DNA of 64,000 nucleotides, from positions 588,718-652,717 of the forward strand of contig NZ_KB455575.1 in NCBI RefSeq assembly GCF_000341735.1, read 5' to 3'. This document shows, piece by piece, positions 44,414 to 53,346 of the stretch; position 1 is the first letter of the stretch, and each line of letters opens with the position of its first letter. The notes under the pieces are model-generated. The model did not search any database and was not told where the DNA came from. It saw only the letters and a program-made list of their open reading frames with translations. Both the position numbers and the translations under genes were made by a program. This DNA is from Methylotuvimicrobium buryatense 5G. Its GTDB lineage: Bacteria; Pseudomonadota; Gammaproteobacteria; Methylococcales; Methylomonadaceae.

Positions 44414-44573
44414 TATACCCATCGCAGATCAAAACTCGGAACCAGGGTGTTCGTCAAAGGACGCCGTGAATACATTCCTGTAGACTCTATGTCAGCTCCA
44501 TGCTGGCAAAGCCTTTGCCGCACACCCTGGCGCCTCCTCAGGCACTGCCAAAATTTGAAGTGCGAAAGGTATA
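44414..44573 (-). repeat. Dispersed palindromic repeat family A, copy 4 (inverted)
   Basis: A 160-bp element from TATACC to GGTATA, in reverse orientation relative to the other copies. It includes the internal hairpin (on its own strand TGCCAGC ... GCTGACA, one mismatch) and the core inverse of GGCGTCCTTTGACG. It abuts the stop of the IS630-type gene. The remaining gap to 44843 holds nothing I can identify. Confidence 0.85.
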
Positions 44574-44843
44574 ATGGTTTTGCGACAAGTATTTTGTCGC
44601 TAGTACTAAAGTACAATTGACTTGTTACTGAGCGGAATAAAGATTATGTCGATCTGTAAAAATTATGGACATTCCGGCATCGTTTGTGTGGATGTGTTTA
44701 TTATACCTTTACGTTTCCAATCTAACGGCGTAGCTTTGAAGTTATCAATGATTCAGCAAAACAATACCTTAGAAGAATAAGTCAATTCGAGTTGTCTGCC
44801 TAGAGTGTAAAAAAAGCTGACAGTTAGCCCGGCTAAATTGAGC

Positions 44844-47189
44844 TCATTTGCGATTATTCGCATCGCCGTCCCACAGCATCAATAAAGGCGGCAGCAGTAA
44901 TAAATCCAAGAACAAGGCGATGGTTAGCGTTATCGCGGTCATTAACCCCATTTCCGAATTTATCGTAAAAGGCGAAAAACTCAAGACGATAAATCCGCAG
45001 ATCAAAACCGCTGACGTGATCCAGATCGCTTCGCCGACGGTCGAAAAGGCGTGTCGTATTGCCTCCCTGCAGCCATAGTTTTTTTCCAGTCGTGCATGCC
45101 GGTATTTGCTGATGAAATGAATCGTATCGTCGACTACGATGCCAAGCGTGATGCTTGCCACCACGGATAGGCTCAAACCCACGCGCCCGTCGATGAGCGC
45201 CCAAATACCGAAAGCGGCAATAGAAGGCGTTAAATTCGGAATAATGCTGATAAGTCCTAAACTTAGCGAACGAAATGCACCGATTAGAATAAACGAAATA
45301 AAGACGAGTACGAGCAAGGTTCCTGTAATCATGCTGCGGATATTGCGTTGCCCGACATGGGCGAACATCAATGCCGTGCTGCCGGTTTCAATGTTCGTTT
45401 CCGGCATGTCGGTTTTTAACCATGCTTTCGAGCGCGATTCGAATGTCAGCATTTGTTTAGAGCTCAAATTCTTCAAGGTGACGATGACCCGCGTACCCGA
45501 TTTATCGGCGTTGATTTGATCGTTTAAGTCCAAGCCGTATGGCAACGACAATTCGTACATTAAAAGGTATTGAGAGGCGAGTTCGCGCCGGTCGGGTAAA
45601 GCGTAATATTTCGGGTCGTCGTCATGCATGTTTTTATTGAGTCGTTTGAATATATCGGTCACGGTATTGACATGCACGGTTTCGGGTTGTTTTTTCAGCC
45701 AATCGTTAAATCGGTCGAGATTTCGCAAAAAAACGGGTTCTTGTACTCCGCCTTCCTGTTGAGTATCAAGCGAATATTCGATCGTGTATATGCCTCCGAG
45801 ATGTTGGCTGAGAAAATCGGTGTCTTGCCTGAATTCGATCGATTTCCCGAAATAGTTGACGAATTCGTCGTTCAATTCGTTGTCGGGTGCATAGCCGATC
45901 AGAATCATGGCAAGCAGACCGTTGATCGGTAGCAATGCTTTACGATAACGGATCACGAATATGGCCAAATGATGCATGGGCCTTTCGGTACGTTGTTGTT
46001 TTAACCGGGGTCTTATTGGCAATAGCGTTATCAGCGAGGGTAACAACGTAAGTGTTAAGAATAGCGCAGCCGCAACGCCGGTTGCGACGATATTGCCGAA
46101 GTCCCTAAAAGGAGGCGCTTCGCTGAAGTTCATGCCGAGAAACCCGAGCATCGTACTAACGCTGGTGAGTAAAATCGGCTGAAAATTCGAGTGTAGGCTT
46201 TCTTGAATGGCTTGTTTTTTTTCTTGCCCCGCCTCCATATTTTGACGTATCGCAAGCAATACATGGAGGCAGTCGGCTACCGCAACCGTCATGATGATGG
46301 TCGGCGCGACCGCCGAGGTAGGCGTTAAGTGGCCATGAAACCATCCGAATGTTCCTAACGCGGAAGCCATTGCCAACATAATGAGCAAGACGACGGCGAA
46401 TGTCGCCGATAGCGATCTCAAGCTTAGCCATAATACCCCAATGATAACGCTATACATCAGCGGCAATAATTTCAGATTATCGCTCATCGCCACCTCAACA
46501 AAGGCATTACTCATCATTGCTATGCCGCTGATTCGAATTTTAACGCCGGGATATTGACTCTCGATTTCGCCTGCGAGCTTTCGTGCTCGTTCGGCAAGAC
46601 GAATCGATTCCATCGGGCTTTTTCCAGGCAAATGCACATTAACATTGACGCCTGCGACATGGCCGTTTACAGATACCAGTCTATTAACCAGCAGGGGCTC
46701 ATTCAGTGCCGTTTTCTTTATGGATAGAATTTCGGTTTCGGTCAAAGCCTTCGGGTCGGGAATCAAGTCGGCGATGATTATGTTTTCGTTGTCTGAATAA
46801 CTATGTTGAAAATTAACGATAGAATCGACTCTGCTCGCATAAGGAAGCTGCCAGGCGGCTTGAGTCAATTGCGCGATGGCCTGAAGGGAGGAAAGATTAA
46901 AAATGGAATCGTTCGGCGGTTGAATGACAAAAAATACGCTATCGGTTCTATTATAAACGGCCTCTAAGGCCTCAAAAGCAAGAAGCCGCGGATTTTCCTT
47001 GCTGAAATAGACCCGTGAATCGCTATTGAACCCAAGATTCATCGCGCCGGACGATAATGCAACAACGACCGAAAAGACAAGCAAAAGAACGCGCCAAGGA
47101 TAATACGTTACCCAGTGTGACAATCTATGACTGACGCTTTTCCAAGGCATATAAATGATTTGTTGTTTGAGGTTGGCGAGATTGTGCAT
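44844..47189 (-). CDS. MMPL/RND-family transporter
   Basis: A 781-residue membrane exporter with about 12 transmembrane segments and two large extracytoplasmic loops. TM4 and TM10 carry the paired acidic signatures TIIMTVAVADCLHVLLA and GIVVDDTIHFISKYRHARLE, which relay protons in RND pumps; each half has the usual sterol-sensing-domain-like fold. MMPL-type members export lipids, hopanoids and polyketides. It lies on the same strand as, and about 2.1 kb upstream of, the enediyne-type cassette; a link is possible but not shown. It is a single gene with repeats on both sides. Confidence 0.88.
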   Translation of the reverse strand: MHNLANLKQQIIYMPWKSVSHRLSHWVTYYPWRVLLLVFSVVVALSSGAMNLGFNSDSRVYFSKENPRLLAFEALEAVYNRTDSVFFVIQPPNDSIFNLSSLQAIAQLTQAAWQLPYASRVDSIVNFQHSYSDNENIIIADLIPDPKALTETEILSIKKTALNEPLLVNRLVSVNGHVAGVNVNVHLPGKSPMESIRLAERARKLAGEIESQYPGVKIRISGIAMMSNAFVEVAMSDNLKLLPLMYSVIIGVLWLSLRSLSATFAVVLLIMLAMASALGTFGWFHGHLTPTSAVAPTIIMTVAVADCLHVLLAIRQNMEAGQEKKQAIQESLHSNFQPILLTSVSTMLGFLGMNFSEAPPFRDFGNIVATGVAAALFLTLTLLPSLITLLPIRPRLKQQRTERPMHHLAIFVIRYRKALLPINGLLAMILIGYAPDNELNDEFVNYFGKSIEFRQDTDFLSQHLGGIYTIEYSLDTQQEGGVQEPVFLRNLDRFNDWLKKQPETVHVNTVTDIFKRLNKNMHDDDPKYYALPDRRELASQYLLMYELSLPYGLDLNDQINADKSGTRVIVTLKNLSSKQMLTFESRSKAWLKTDMPETNIETGSTALMFAHVGQRNIRSMITGTLLVLVFISFILIGAFRSLSLGLISIIPNLTPSIAAFGIWALIDGRVGLSLSVVASITLGIVVDDTIHFISKYRHARLEKNYGCREAIRHAFSTVGEAIWITSAVLICGFIVLSFSPFTINSEMGLMTAITLTIALFLDLLLLPPLLMLWDGDANNRK

Positions 47190-47329
47190 GAAAAATTTAA
47201 ATGCACAAACTGAAAGTTATTAACGGTAAAAGGTAATTTAAAAATTCTGTCTAAAATAACTTTCGGATTTTGCTCCCTTGTCCTTCGGGATAGGAATAGT
47301 CCTTGGCAGGAGGACGGTTTTTCAATTAA

Positions 47330-47530
47330 GGATTTGGCCGTAAATAACTTCCCTATTTTAAGGAGGGTTCGGTTGCTCGATTGGCAGGTGTCAGCGGCAG
47401 GGCAGATTTTTGCTCCTCGGCAATTGCTCCTGCATTGCCCTAATACACGTCATCCATGGCAATCAGTCACCGCCGTCAAGCCTGCACGGACGTATTCACG
47501 GTTTCCTGTCAAGCGAGTTACCGAACCCGC
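47330..47530 (+). repeat. Dispersed repeat family B, copy 3
   Basis: It opens GGCCGTAAATAACTTCCC and matches 21225 onward for about 90 bases, including CAGGGCAGATTTTTGCTC. It ends with a stretch (GGACGTATTCACGG) that also resembles the core of family A, so it may be a mosaic. The gap 47190-47554 holds this element and no gene. Confidence 0.7.
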
Positions 47531-47554
47531 TATAAAACTCATAGCATCAGGAAG

Positions 47555-48370
47555 TTATTTTTGACACTGTTTGCAAAAAACCGAGCTTCTGTTGGCGATG
47601 CGGATTTCGGTGAGCGGCGTTAAGCAGGTGCGGCAGGGCTCTCCGGCTCGTCCGTAGACTTGCAATTGTTGTTTGAAATATCCGGGTTTTCCGGTTTCGT
47701 TGACGAAGTCTCTTAGCGTCGTGCCGCCTTGTTCGATTGCGCTGCTCAAAACCGAGCGGATACAGTCGGCGAGCGTTCGATAACGGGCGAGCGATATGAG
47801 GCCGGCAGCGCGGGTCGGTTTGATGCCGGCCATGAACAAGGCCTCGTTGGCATAGATATTACCGACGCCGACCACGATATGGCTGTCCATGATGAACGAT
47901 TTGACCGCAAGGCCTCGCTTTTTAGACAACCGATAAAGATAGTCGCCGTTAAAATCGGTTAGCAGGGGTTCGGGGCCGAGTTCTTTCAACAAAGGATGCT
48001 CGGTAATCGCTTCGGAAGTCCACAGCACCGCGCCGAAGCGTCTCGGGTCGTTGAAACGCAGTATCGTCGTATCGGAAAACACCCAATCGACATGGTCGTG
48101 TTTCTTGATTTCTTGTTCGCGGTTGACGATGCGTAGACTCCCCGACATACCCAAATGAATGATCAGCACGCCTTTTTCGGTGTGCAGCAATAAATATTTT
48201 GCCCGCCGGTCGACTCGTTCGATGCGAAGTCCGTTCAATAGGCGATCTAAACGGTCCGGCACCGGCCAGCGCAGGCTCGCTTGGCGTACCACCGTTTCTT
48301 GGATGGTTCTGCCTTCGATATGAGGCTTGATGCCTCGGCAGGTTGTTTCGACTTCAGGTAATTCAGGCAT
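47555..48370 (-). CDS. mutM: Formamidopyrimidine-DNA glycosylase
   Basis: A 271-residue Fpg/MutM. It excises 8-oxoguanine and formamidopyrimidine and nicks at the abasic site. The start MPELPEVETTCRGI gives the catalytic N-terminal Pro (after Met removal) and Glu; Lys in the AKYLLLH strand is the usual third residue. The helix-two-turn-helix GVGNIYANEALFMAGI precedes a C-terminal zinc finger CRTCL ... FCKQCQK. Length is normal. It is separated from the next minus-strand gene by 42 bases. Confidence 0.97.
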   Translation of the reverse strand: MPELPEVETTCRGIKPHIEGRTIQETVVRQASLRWPVPDRLDRLLNGLRIERVDRRAKYLLLHTEKGVLIIHLGMSGSLRIVNREQEIKKHDHVDWVFSDTTILRFNDPRRFGAVLWTSEAITEHPLLKELGPEPLLTDFNGDYLYRLSKKRGLAVKSFIMDSHIVVGVGNIYANEALFMAGIKPTRAAGLISLARYRTLADCIRSVLSSAIEQGGTTLRDFVNETGKPGYFKQQLQVYGRAGEPCRTCLTPLTEIRIANRSSVFCKQCQK

Positions 48371-48412
48371 GATAAAGTTGTCGCATTAAATCCAGTGTGG
48401 CAAGCCGGCTTT

Positions 48413-49720
48413 TCAACGGCGTCTACGCCGGTACCAAATCAACCAGCCGGTTATCAGCAATACTATCGGAATAATCAACAGAAAGCCGAAGCCCATCAAA
48501 GTGACCGATAGTGGAGTCAGCTGCAGATGCCGATCCGGAGCGGATTTGACCGGAATTGCGACATAGCGGTCGTCGCGGAGTAGCCAATTGATCATTCTTA
48601 GGCCCAGTTCAAGGTTGCCGACGTTGCCAAGGTAGGCATTGGCGAGAAAATCGCCGTCGCCAATCACGATGATGCGTTGTTCGGTCGTTTCATCGATTTG
48701 GCGGGTTAAGGCGTAAGCCAGACTTAACGGGCCTTTGCGTTCTTCGGCGTCGGTCCATGATTTATCGGAGCTTTTTATTAAGACCTCGCTGTCGAATGAG
48801 CTTTCCTCGCGGCTTTGCAGCGCCGCCGCGGCGGGAAATAGCGTCATCGTCTGTAGATTTTGCGTGATCGGATGGCCCGGGTATTTGGGGATTATCACGA
48901 AACTCGGGTCATTTATGCCGTAGAGTCCGGCGCTCATATCGACGATCGTGCCGGGCAAGCGGTCGATGCCTAGGTAATCAGCCAAGCCGCTTGGAATTAG
49001 GCTGTCGGGATCCGCCAACCAAAATAAATGGCCGCCTTGTTCGAGATAGTCATGCAAAATGCTGACTTCTCCAGGTAATAAGTCGACGCGCGGGCCGGCG
49101 ATGATCAATAATTCCGAATTATCCGGAATAGCCGGTATTTCGGCCCAGTTGAGCGTTTGCGCTTTGATGTTGCGTTGCGCCAGCTCTTCGCCGAAGCGAC
49201 TCAGGTCGAAATTAGCTTGCCCTTCGGGAGATCTTTCGCCGTGGCCGGTCAGAAAACTGATCCAACGGACATGAGCGCCGGTCAATTGTTGTAAGGCATT
49301 GGTAAGTGTCGACTCGTCCAGAAAATTGATACGTTCGGTGCGGCCTAGATAATCGACAATGATAGCGCCCGAGGCGCCGATTTCCAGTTTTCGCGTTTTT
49401 TCCGGCGTCGAGTCGGGATCGATGAAAGTCAATTCGATATCGGGCTTGTGGAGCTTAAAGCGATCGATCAATTGCTTGATCTGGGATCTGAGTGCCGGAT
49501 CTTTTTTGATATAAGCCGTCACGACGATTTTATCGGTCAACGAATTTAAGACATTTTGACTAACCGACGATAGGGTATTGCGCGATCCGGCGCTGATGTC
49601 AAAGTGAATAGGGCGCAGCGTGCTCAACCATGCCAAACCGAAAAGAATGCTAAGCCAAAGCGTGGTATGAAACAGGTTTTTAATGCGAAGTTGCCGGTGA
49701 ATATGGCGCGAAATTTTCAT
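48413..49720 (-). CDS. GldG-type ABC auxiliary membrane protein
   Basis: A 435-residue protein with an N-terminal membrane helix (NLFHTTLWLSILFGLAWLST) and a C-terminal one (LSVTLMGFGFLLIIPIVLLI) followed by a basic tail YRRRRR. The periplasmic part is a GldG/ABC_transp_aux domain: TLSSVSQNVLNSLTDKIVVT, DPDSTPEKTRKLE, WISFLTGHGERSPEG, LAQRNIKAQTLNW, and LLIIAGPRVDLLPGEVSIL. It starts in an ATGA overlap with the ABC-2 permease gene. In gliding bacteria GldG works with GldA and GldF; here it is a homologue in a non-gliding context of unknown substrate. Confidence 0.85.
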   Translation of the reverse strand: MKISRHIHRQLRIKNLFHTTLWLSILFGLAWLSTLRPIHFDISAGSRNTLSSVSQNVLNSLTDKIVVTAYIKKDPALRSQIKQLIDRFKLHKPDIELTFIDPDSTPEKTRKLEIGASGAIIVDYLGRTERINFLDESTLTNALQQLTGAHVRWISFLTGHGERSPEGQANFDLSRFGEELAQRNIKAQTLNWAEIPAIPDNSELLIIAGPRVDLLPGEVSILHDYLEQGGHLFWLADPDSLIPSGLADYLGIDRLPGTIVDMSAGLYGINDPSFVIIPKYPGHPITQNLQTMTLFPAAAALQSREESSFDSEVLIKSSDKSWTDAEERKGPLSLAYALTRQIDETTEQRIIVIGDGDFLANAYLGNVGNLELGLRMINWLLRDDRYVAIPVKSAPDRHLQLTPLSVTLMGFGFLLIIPIVLLITGWLIWYRRRRR

Positions 49721-50469
49721 TTTTGCAGCCGGTCGTTATCGAGGTTACGAATGCTGAGGATCAGGAAAGTCGCGATAAATAACGCGAAATAGATTAGGTC
49801 GACGGTGTTGATCAACCCGCTTTGCAGGTTTTGAAAATGCCTCAGCAAGGATAGGTATTCGAATAATTCGCTTTTATCGTCGCGAAGCCCGGCCGACCAG
49901 TCCACAATCCATAAGAGCATTAACAGCCCGAATGCGCCCATCGCTGCAACGGTCGGATGTCCCGAGAGACACGACATGAATAGGCCGACCGAGCTGAAGG
50001 CGGCCAGCAATAACAGCAATGCCAGTATATTCGCCAGCAGTTTGCCGAAATCGAGCGTGCCGCCGGCGAGCAGCGATAGGGGCATTAACGTGATCATCAA
50101 GAGCACAGTCAGCATTAAGCCTAAAATTCCCAGATATTTGCCGATGACGATTTCGGTGCTCGATACCGGCGCCGAAAGCAACAGGGCCAAGGTTTTATTG
50201 CGCCGTTCTTCGCAAATCAGGCGCATCGTCAACATCGGCGTTACCAACATGAAGATAATCGCGGCATTGCCGTACAGCGGGGCGGCGATAACATCGGTCA
50301 AGCCGGGAGCATTATCCAAGCCTTCGAGTTGAGGCTGGAGGATGATGAAGGTTTCGACTTGGGTGAGAAACAAATAGGCTAGGATAAATTGTAAAATCGC
50401 TAGTATGGACCAGGCCAACGGCGATAAAAACAGGCTTTTGAATTCGCGTAAGGCTATTGCTGTAATCAT
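49717..50469 (-). CDS. ABC-2 type permease, GldF-like
   Basis: A 250-residue ABC permease of six hydrophobic segments. Key blocks are MITAIALREFKSLFLSPLAW, TPMLTMRLICEERRNKTLAL, LLSAPVSSTEIVIGKYLGIL and the FMSCLSGHPTVAAMGAFGLL helix. The EERRNKTLALLLSAPVS motif is typical of the ABC2 membrane_3/GldF family. I chose the ATG at 50469; a longer frame starts in an apparent non-coding region. No gene for the expected ATP-binding subunit lies next to it; the upstream 50470-51049 contains only repeats. Confidence 0.82.
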   Translation of the reverse strand: MITAIALREFKSLFLSPLAWSILAILQFILAYLFLTQVETFIILQPQLEGLDNAPGLTDVIAAPLYGNAAIIFMLVTPMLTMRLICEERRNKTLALLLSAPVSSTEIVIGKYLGILGLMLTVLLMITLMPLSLLAGGTLDFGKLLANILALLLLLAAFSSVGLFMSCLSGHPTVAAMGAFGLLMLLWIVDWSAGLRDDKSELFEYLSLLRHFQNLQSGLINTVDLIYFALFIATFLILSIRNLDNDRLQK

Positions 50470-50689
50470 TATTGACGATGGTATATTAGGCCGAAATTGA
50501 AATTCATGCGGTTGACAGTGTAAGCGCAAACGTGTTCAGAGACAATTTTAAACCCTGTGTTATATCTATCGTATATCAAAATTCGGCCGCGATATTTGAC
50601 TCGCAAGTAGGTTATTAACCTAACGTTCATGAAAGCCTGGCAATCACCCCGGCAAATGAAAGTACGAGACGTGGGGAGGGCGCGGTCAC

Positions 50690-50765
50690 TCGCCCGACAG
50701 GACGCCGTGAATACGTCCATGTAGGCTCGATGGCGGCTGTCGATCGAGCAACCGCACCCTCTTCG
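50690..50765 (-). repeat. Partial, degenerate copy of the family A core
   Basis: The inverse of the family A core is readable (GACGCCGTGAATACGTCCAT, then GTAGGCTC), followed by a diverged hairpin region. The ends are not preserved. It precedes the complete copy at 50869. Confidence 0.5.
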
Positions 50766-50868
50766 GAACCGGCTTAACCAGGCCGGTGAAAGTGTTGTAG
50801 CCCCTTCATGCTTCGACTTTACTCAGCACGAACGGTCTACAACACATGCCAACTGCTCTTTTTAGGAT

Positions 50869-51029
50869 TATACCTTTTGCACTTCAAATTTCGGCATTGC
50901 CTATGGAGGTGCCGGGGTGTTCGGCAAAGGCTTTGATAGCATGGATGCTATCATAGAGCCTACATGGACGTATTTACGGCGTCCTTTGACGGGCACCCCG
51001 GCACCGAAATTTGACAAGCAAAGGGTATA
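50869..51029 (+). repeat. Dispersed palindromic repeat family A, copy 2
   Basis: A 161-bp element from TATACC to GGTATA. Its hairpin arms, TGATAGCA (50934-50941) and TGCTATCA (50946-50953), differ in sequence from copies 1 and 3 yet still pair perfectly, with outer GGCT (50929-50932) and AGCC (50957-50960). Confidence 0.92.
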
Positions 51030-51049
51030 AATGATAACCGAGTCACTCG

Positions 51050-52378
51050 CTACCGAATCACGGCTGCGATTCCGAATAACACCGGCAGAAGGAATAGGCT
51101 GACCCATAAACCGCTACGGATCATTTGTTTTTGCGACACTAAGCCGCTACCGAAAACTATCGCATTCGGCGGCGTTGCGACCGGAAGCAAGAAGGCGCAA
51201 GAAGTAGTAATGGCCACCACGATAGCGATCGATTGATTATCGATCTGAGGAGTTATACCGATAAACAAAGGTATCAGCAGCGCCGCAGTAGCCGTGTTAC
51301 TGGCAACTTGGGTAAGCAGCATGGCGAATATGATCATCAACATCAGACAGCCTAATACGGGCATCGCGGCAAATGGGCCGCCGAGTTGTCCGGCGAGCCA
51401 TGCGCCCGCACCGCTAGAGGACAAAACGAGACTGAGTGTAAGGCCTCCGCCGAATAGCAGCAATACGCCCCAGTCGACGTTGTCCTCAATATCTTTCCAA
51501 TGAACTAAACGCAATCCGTGCATCAAAATCAGCGAGAATAGGGCTACCGCCGCATCGTAACCGCGGCCGATGCCCAGCCATCGATTCAGCGGTGCTCCGA
51601 ATGCCCAAAGTCCTACCGTCAGGAAAAATACCGCCAGCATTAAAGTATGAGATCGAGACCAAAGGATTTCGTGCTCCGGAGTTTCTATATCGACCTGTAA
51701 ATTCGGACTAATCGCAATGCGTAAGGCCAATTCCATTAGCGGCATCATGAGCAATACAGTGGGTAGACCGAACAGCATCCATTGGCCGAAATCGATACCG
51801 ACAGTGGATGCCGCAATAGCGTTTGGCGGGCTTCCGACAAGGGTTCCTATGCCGCCGATGTTGGCTGAGAACGCTACTCCGAGCAGGATGTAGATGTAGG
51901 TCGAGCGGAATTCCTTGGGGTTTAAAGGCGATAACAGGCCGAGCGCCAGCGGTAGCATCATCGCGGCGGTTGCGGTGTTGCTGATCCACATCGATAAGAC
52001 GGCGGTTAACCAGAATAGATAGCGCGATGCGATATCGACACGGCTGCCCGCCTTTGCAATCACCGAGGCCGCAATCCAGCGATCAAGCCCTTGTTTCTGT
52101 AAGCCGCCGGCGAGAGCGAAGCTGCCGAGAAAAAGAAAAATAACCGGGTCGGCAAATTGGCTAAACGCTTCGTCAAAAGCCATTATGCCGCTCGCTGAGG
52201 CCAGCAAGGGGACTAATAGCGCGGTCACACTAATATGGAGCGCCTCGCTGAGCCATAACCAGGCGATAGTGACCAATATGGCAATACCGCCGCCAGCAAG
52301 GCCGATTTCGCCGCCCAACCAGTGATACAGACTCAAATACAGCACGATTGCAACGGCAAGATTAATCGATCGTGACAT
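51050..52378 (-). CDS. SLC13/DASS-family sodium-coupled anion transporter
   Basis: A 442-residue permease of about 11-12 membrane segments. It has both inverted-repeat SNT signatures of the divalent-anion sodium symporters, ISNTATAAMMLPLALGL and ASNTATAALLIPLFIGI, and the GGIGTLVGSPPNAIA and VATPPNAIVFGSG loops. The family carries sulfate, phosphate or dicarboxylates; the substrate cannot be told. I chose the ATG at 52378; a GTG at 52399 would add seven residues. Neither start has a strong ribosome binding site. The gene ends directly at a family A repeat. Confidence 0.87.
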   Translation of the reverse strand: MSRSINLAVAIVLYLSLYHWLGGEIGLAGGGIAILVTIAWLWLSEALHISVTALLVPLLASASGIMAFDEAFSQFADPVIFLFLGSFALAGGLQKQGLDRWIAASVIAKAGSRVDIASRYLFWLTAVLSMWISNTATAAMMLPLALGLLSPLNPKEFRSTYIYILLGVAFSANIGGIGTLVGSPPNAIAASTVGIDFGQWMLFGLPTVLLMMPLMELALRIAISPNLQVDIETPEHEILWSRSHTLMLAVFFLTVGLWAFGAPLNRWLGIGRGYDAAVALFSLILMHGLRLVHWKDIEDNVDWGVLLLFGGGLTLSLVLSSSGAGAWLAGQLGGPFAAMPVLGCLMLMIIFAMLLTQVASNTATAALLIPLFIGITPQIDNQSIAIVVAITTSCAFLLPVATPPNAIVFGSGLVSQKQMIRSGLWVSLFLLPVLFGIAAVIR

Positions 52379-52485
52379 TTGAGAGGATTTTCGGCTCACA
52401 CTGCTGTACTCATCGCTGTTCTAAAATTAGACGACGGGATTCCCCTCGGCGGGACGGGTTTATAACTCGTCCTCAATGTTTCGTT

Positions 52486-53346
52486 TTACCCTAAGGTCTT
52501 TCCGATCAATTGGCCTAATTTCACCGGGCTGTCGGCCGTAAAATCGGCTTGCCAGTCGGCTTTGTCTCTGCCGAACAAGACGATGATCGTCGAGCCCATG
52601 TTGAAACGGCCCATTTCCTCGCCGATATTCAACTGCGGAGCATCGGTTTCGTAATGCCAGGTTCTGACTTTTTCGATCGTTGGCGGCGTGACCACACCGT
52701 GCCAAACCGTTTCGACGCTCGATACGAAGATCGCGCCGACCAATACTAAAGCCATCGGGCCCGCTTCGGTATCGAAGATCGCCGCGACACGCTCGTTGCG
52801 CGCGAACAGCCCGGGTACGCTGTTGGTCGTTGCGGCATTGACGCTGAATAAACGGCCTGGAATATGGATCATTTCTTTCAAGGTTCCGGTCAGCGGCATG
52901 TGCAAACGGTGGTAATCGCGAGGCGACAAATAGATGGTTGCGAACGAACCGTCTTTGAATGCTTCGGCGCGTTCGTCATCGCCGCCGAGTAGCTGCGTTG
53001 CGGTAAAGCTTTTACCTTTGGCCTGGAAAATATCGCCGTCCATGATTTTGCCTGCCTGGCTGACGACGCCGTCGGCCGGCGAAACGATCGCGCCGGGTTC
53101 GTTGGCAATCGGTCTGGCTTCGGGTTTTAATTGGCGCGTAAAAAACTCGTTGAAGCTGGCATAGGCGTCGATATTCGGCTCGAGCGCCTCGCTCATGTCG
53201 ACACCGTAGTGCCGTATGATTTGCTTGATGAACAGGTTTTTCCAACGCTTGTTTTCGCAATGGGTCAGTTTGCTCATCAACTGCGAGAGCGTATGATGAG
53301 GCAAAACATATTGGGGCAGGGTGGTTAGGGTTTCTTTAATCGTCAT
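52486..53346 (-). CDS. psd: Phosphatidylserine decarboxylase proenzyme
   Basis: A 286-residue enzyme that makes phosphatidylethanolamine at the inner membrane. The proenzyme cleaves itself between Gly251 and Ser252 in NMGSTIIVLFG to form the pyruvoyl group (LGST in many relatives, MGST here). The conserved Asp92 (SPADGVV), His147 (SPRDYHRLHMPLTG) and Ser252 form the self-cleavage triad, and FARNERVAAIFDT is typical. Length is normal. The start overlaps the stop of the FlhB-like gene by 11 nt. Confidence 0.97.
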   Translation of the reverse strand: MTIKETLTTLPQYVLPHHTLSQLMSKLTHCENKRWKNLFIKQIIRHYGVDMSEALEPNIDAYASFNEFFTRQLKPEARPIANEPGAIVSPADGVVSQAGKIMDGDIFQAKGKSFTATQLLGGDDERAEAFKDGSFATIYLSPRDYHRLHMPLTGTLKEMIHIPGRLFSVNAATTNSVPGLFARNERVAAIFDTEAGPMALVLVGAIFVSSVETVWHGVVTPPTIEKVRTWHYETDAPQLNIGEEMGRFNMGSTIIVLFGRDKADWQADFTADSPVKLGQLIGKTLG

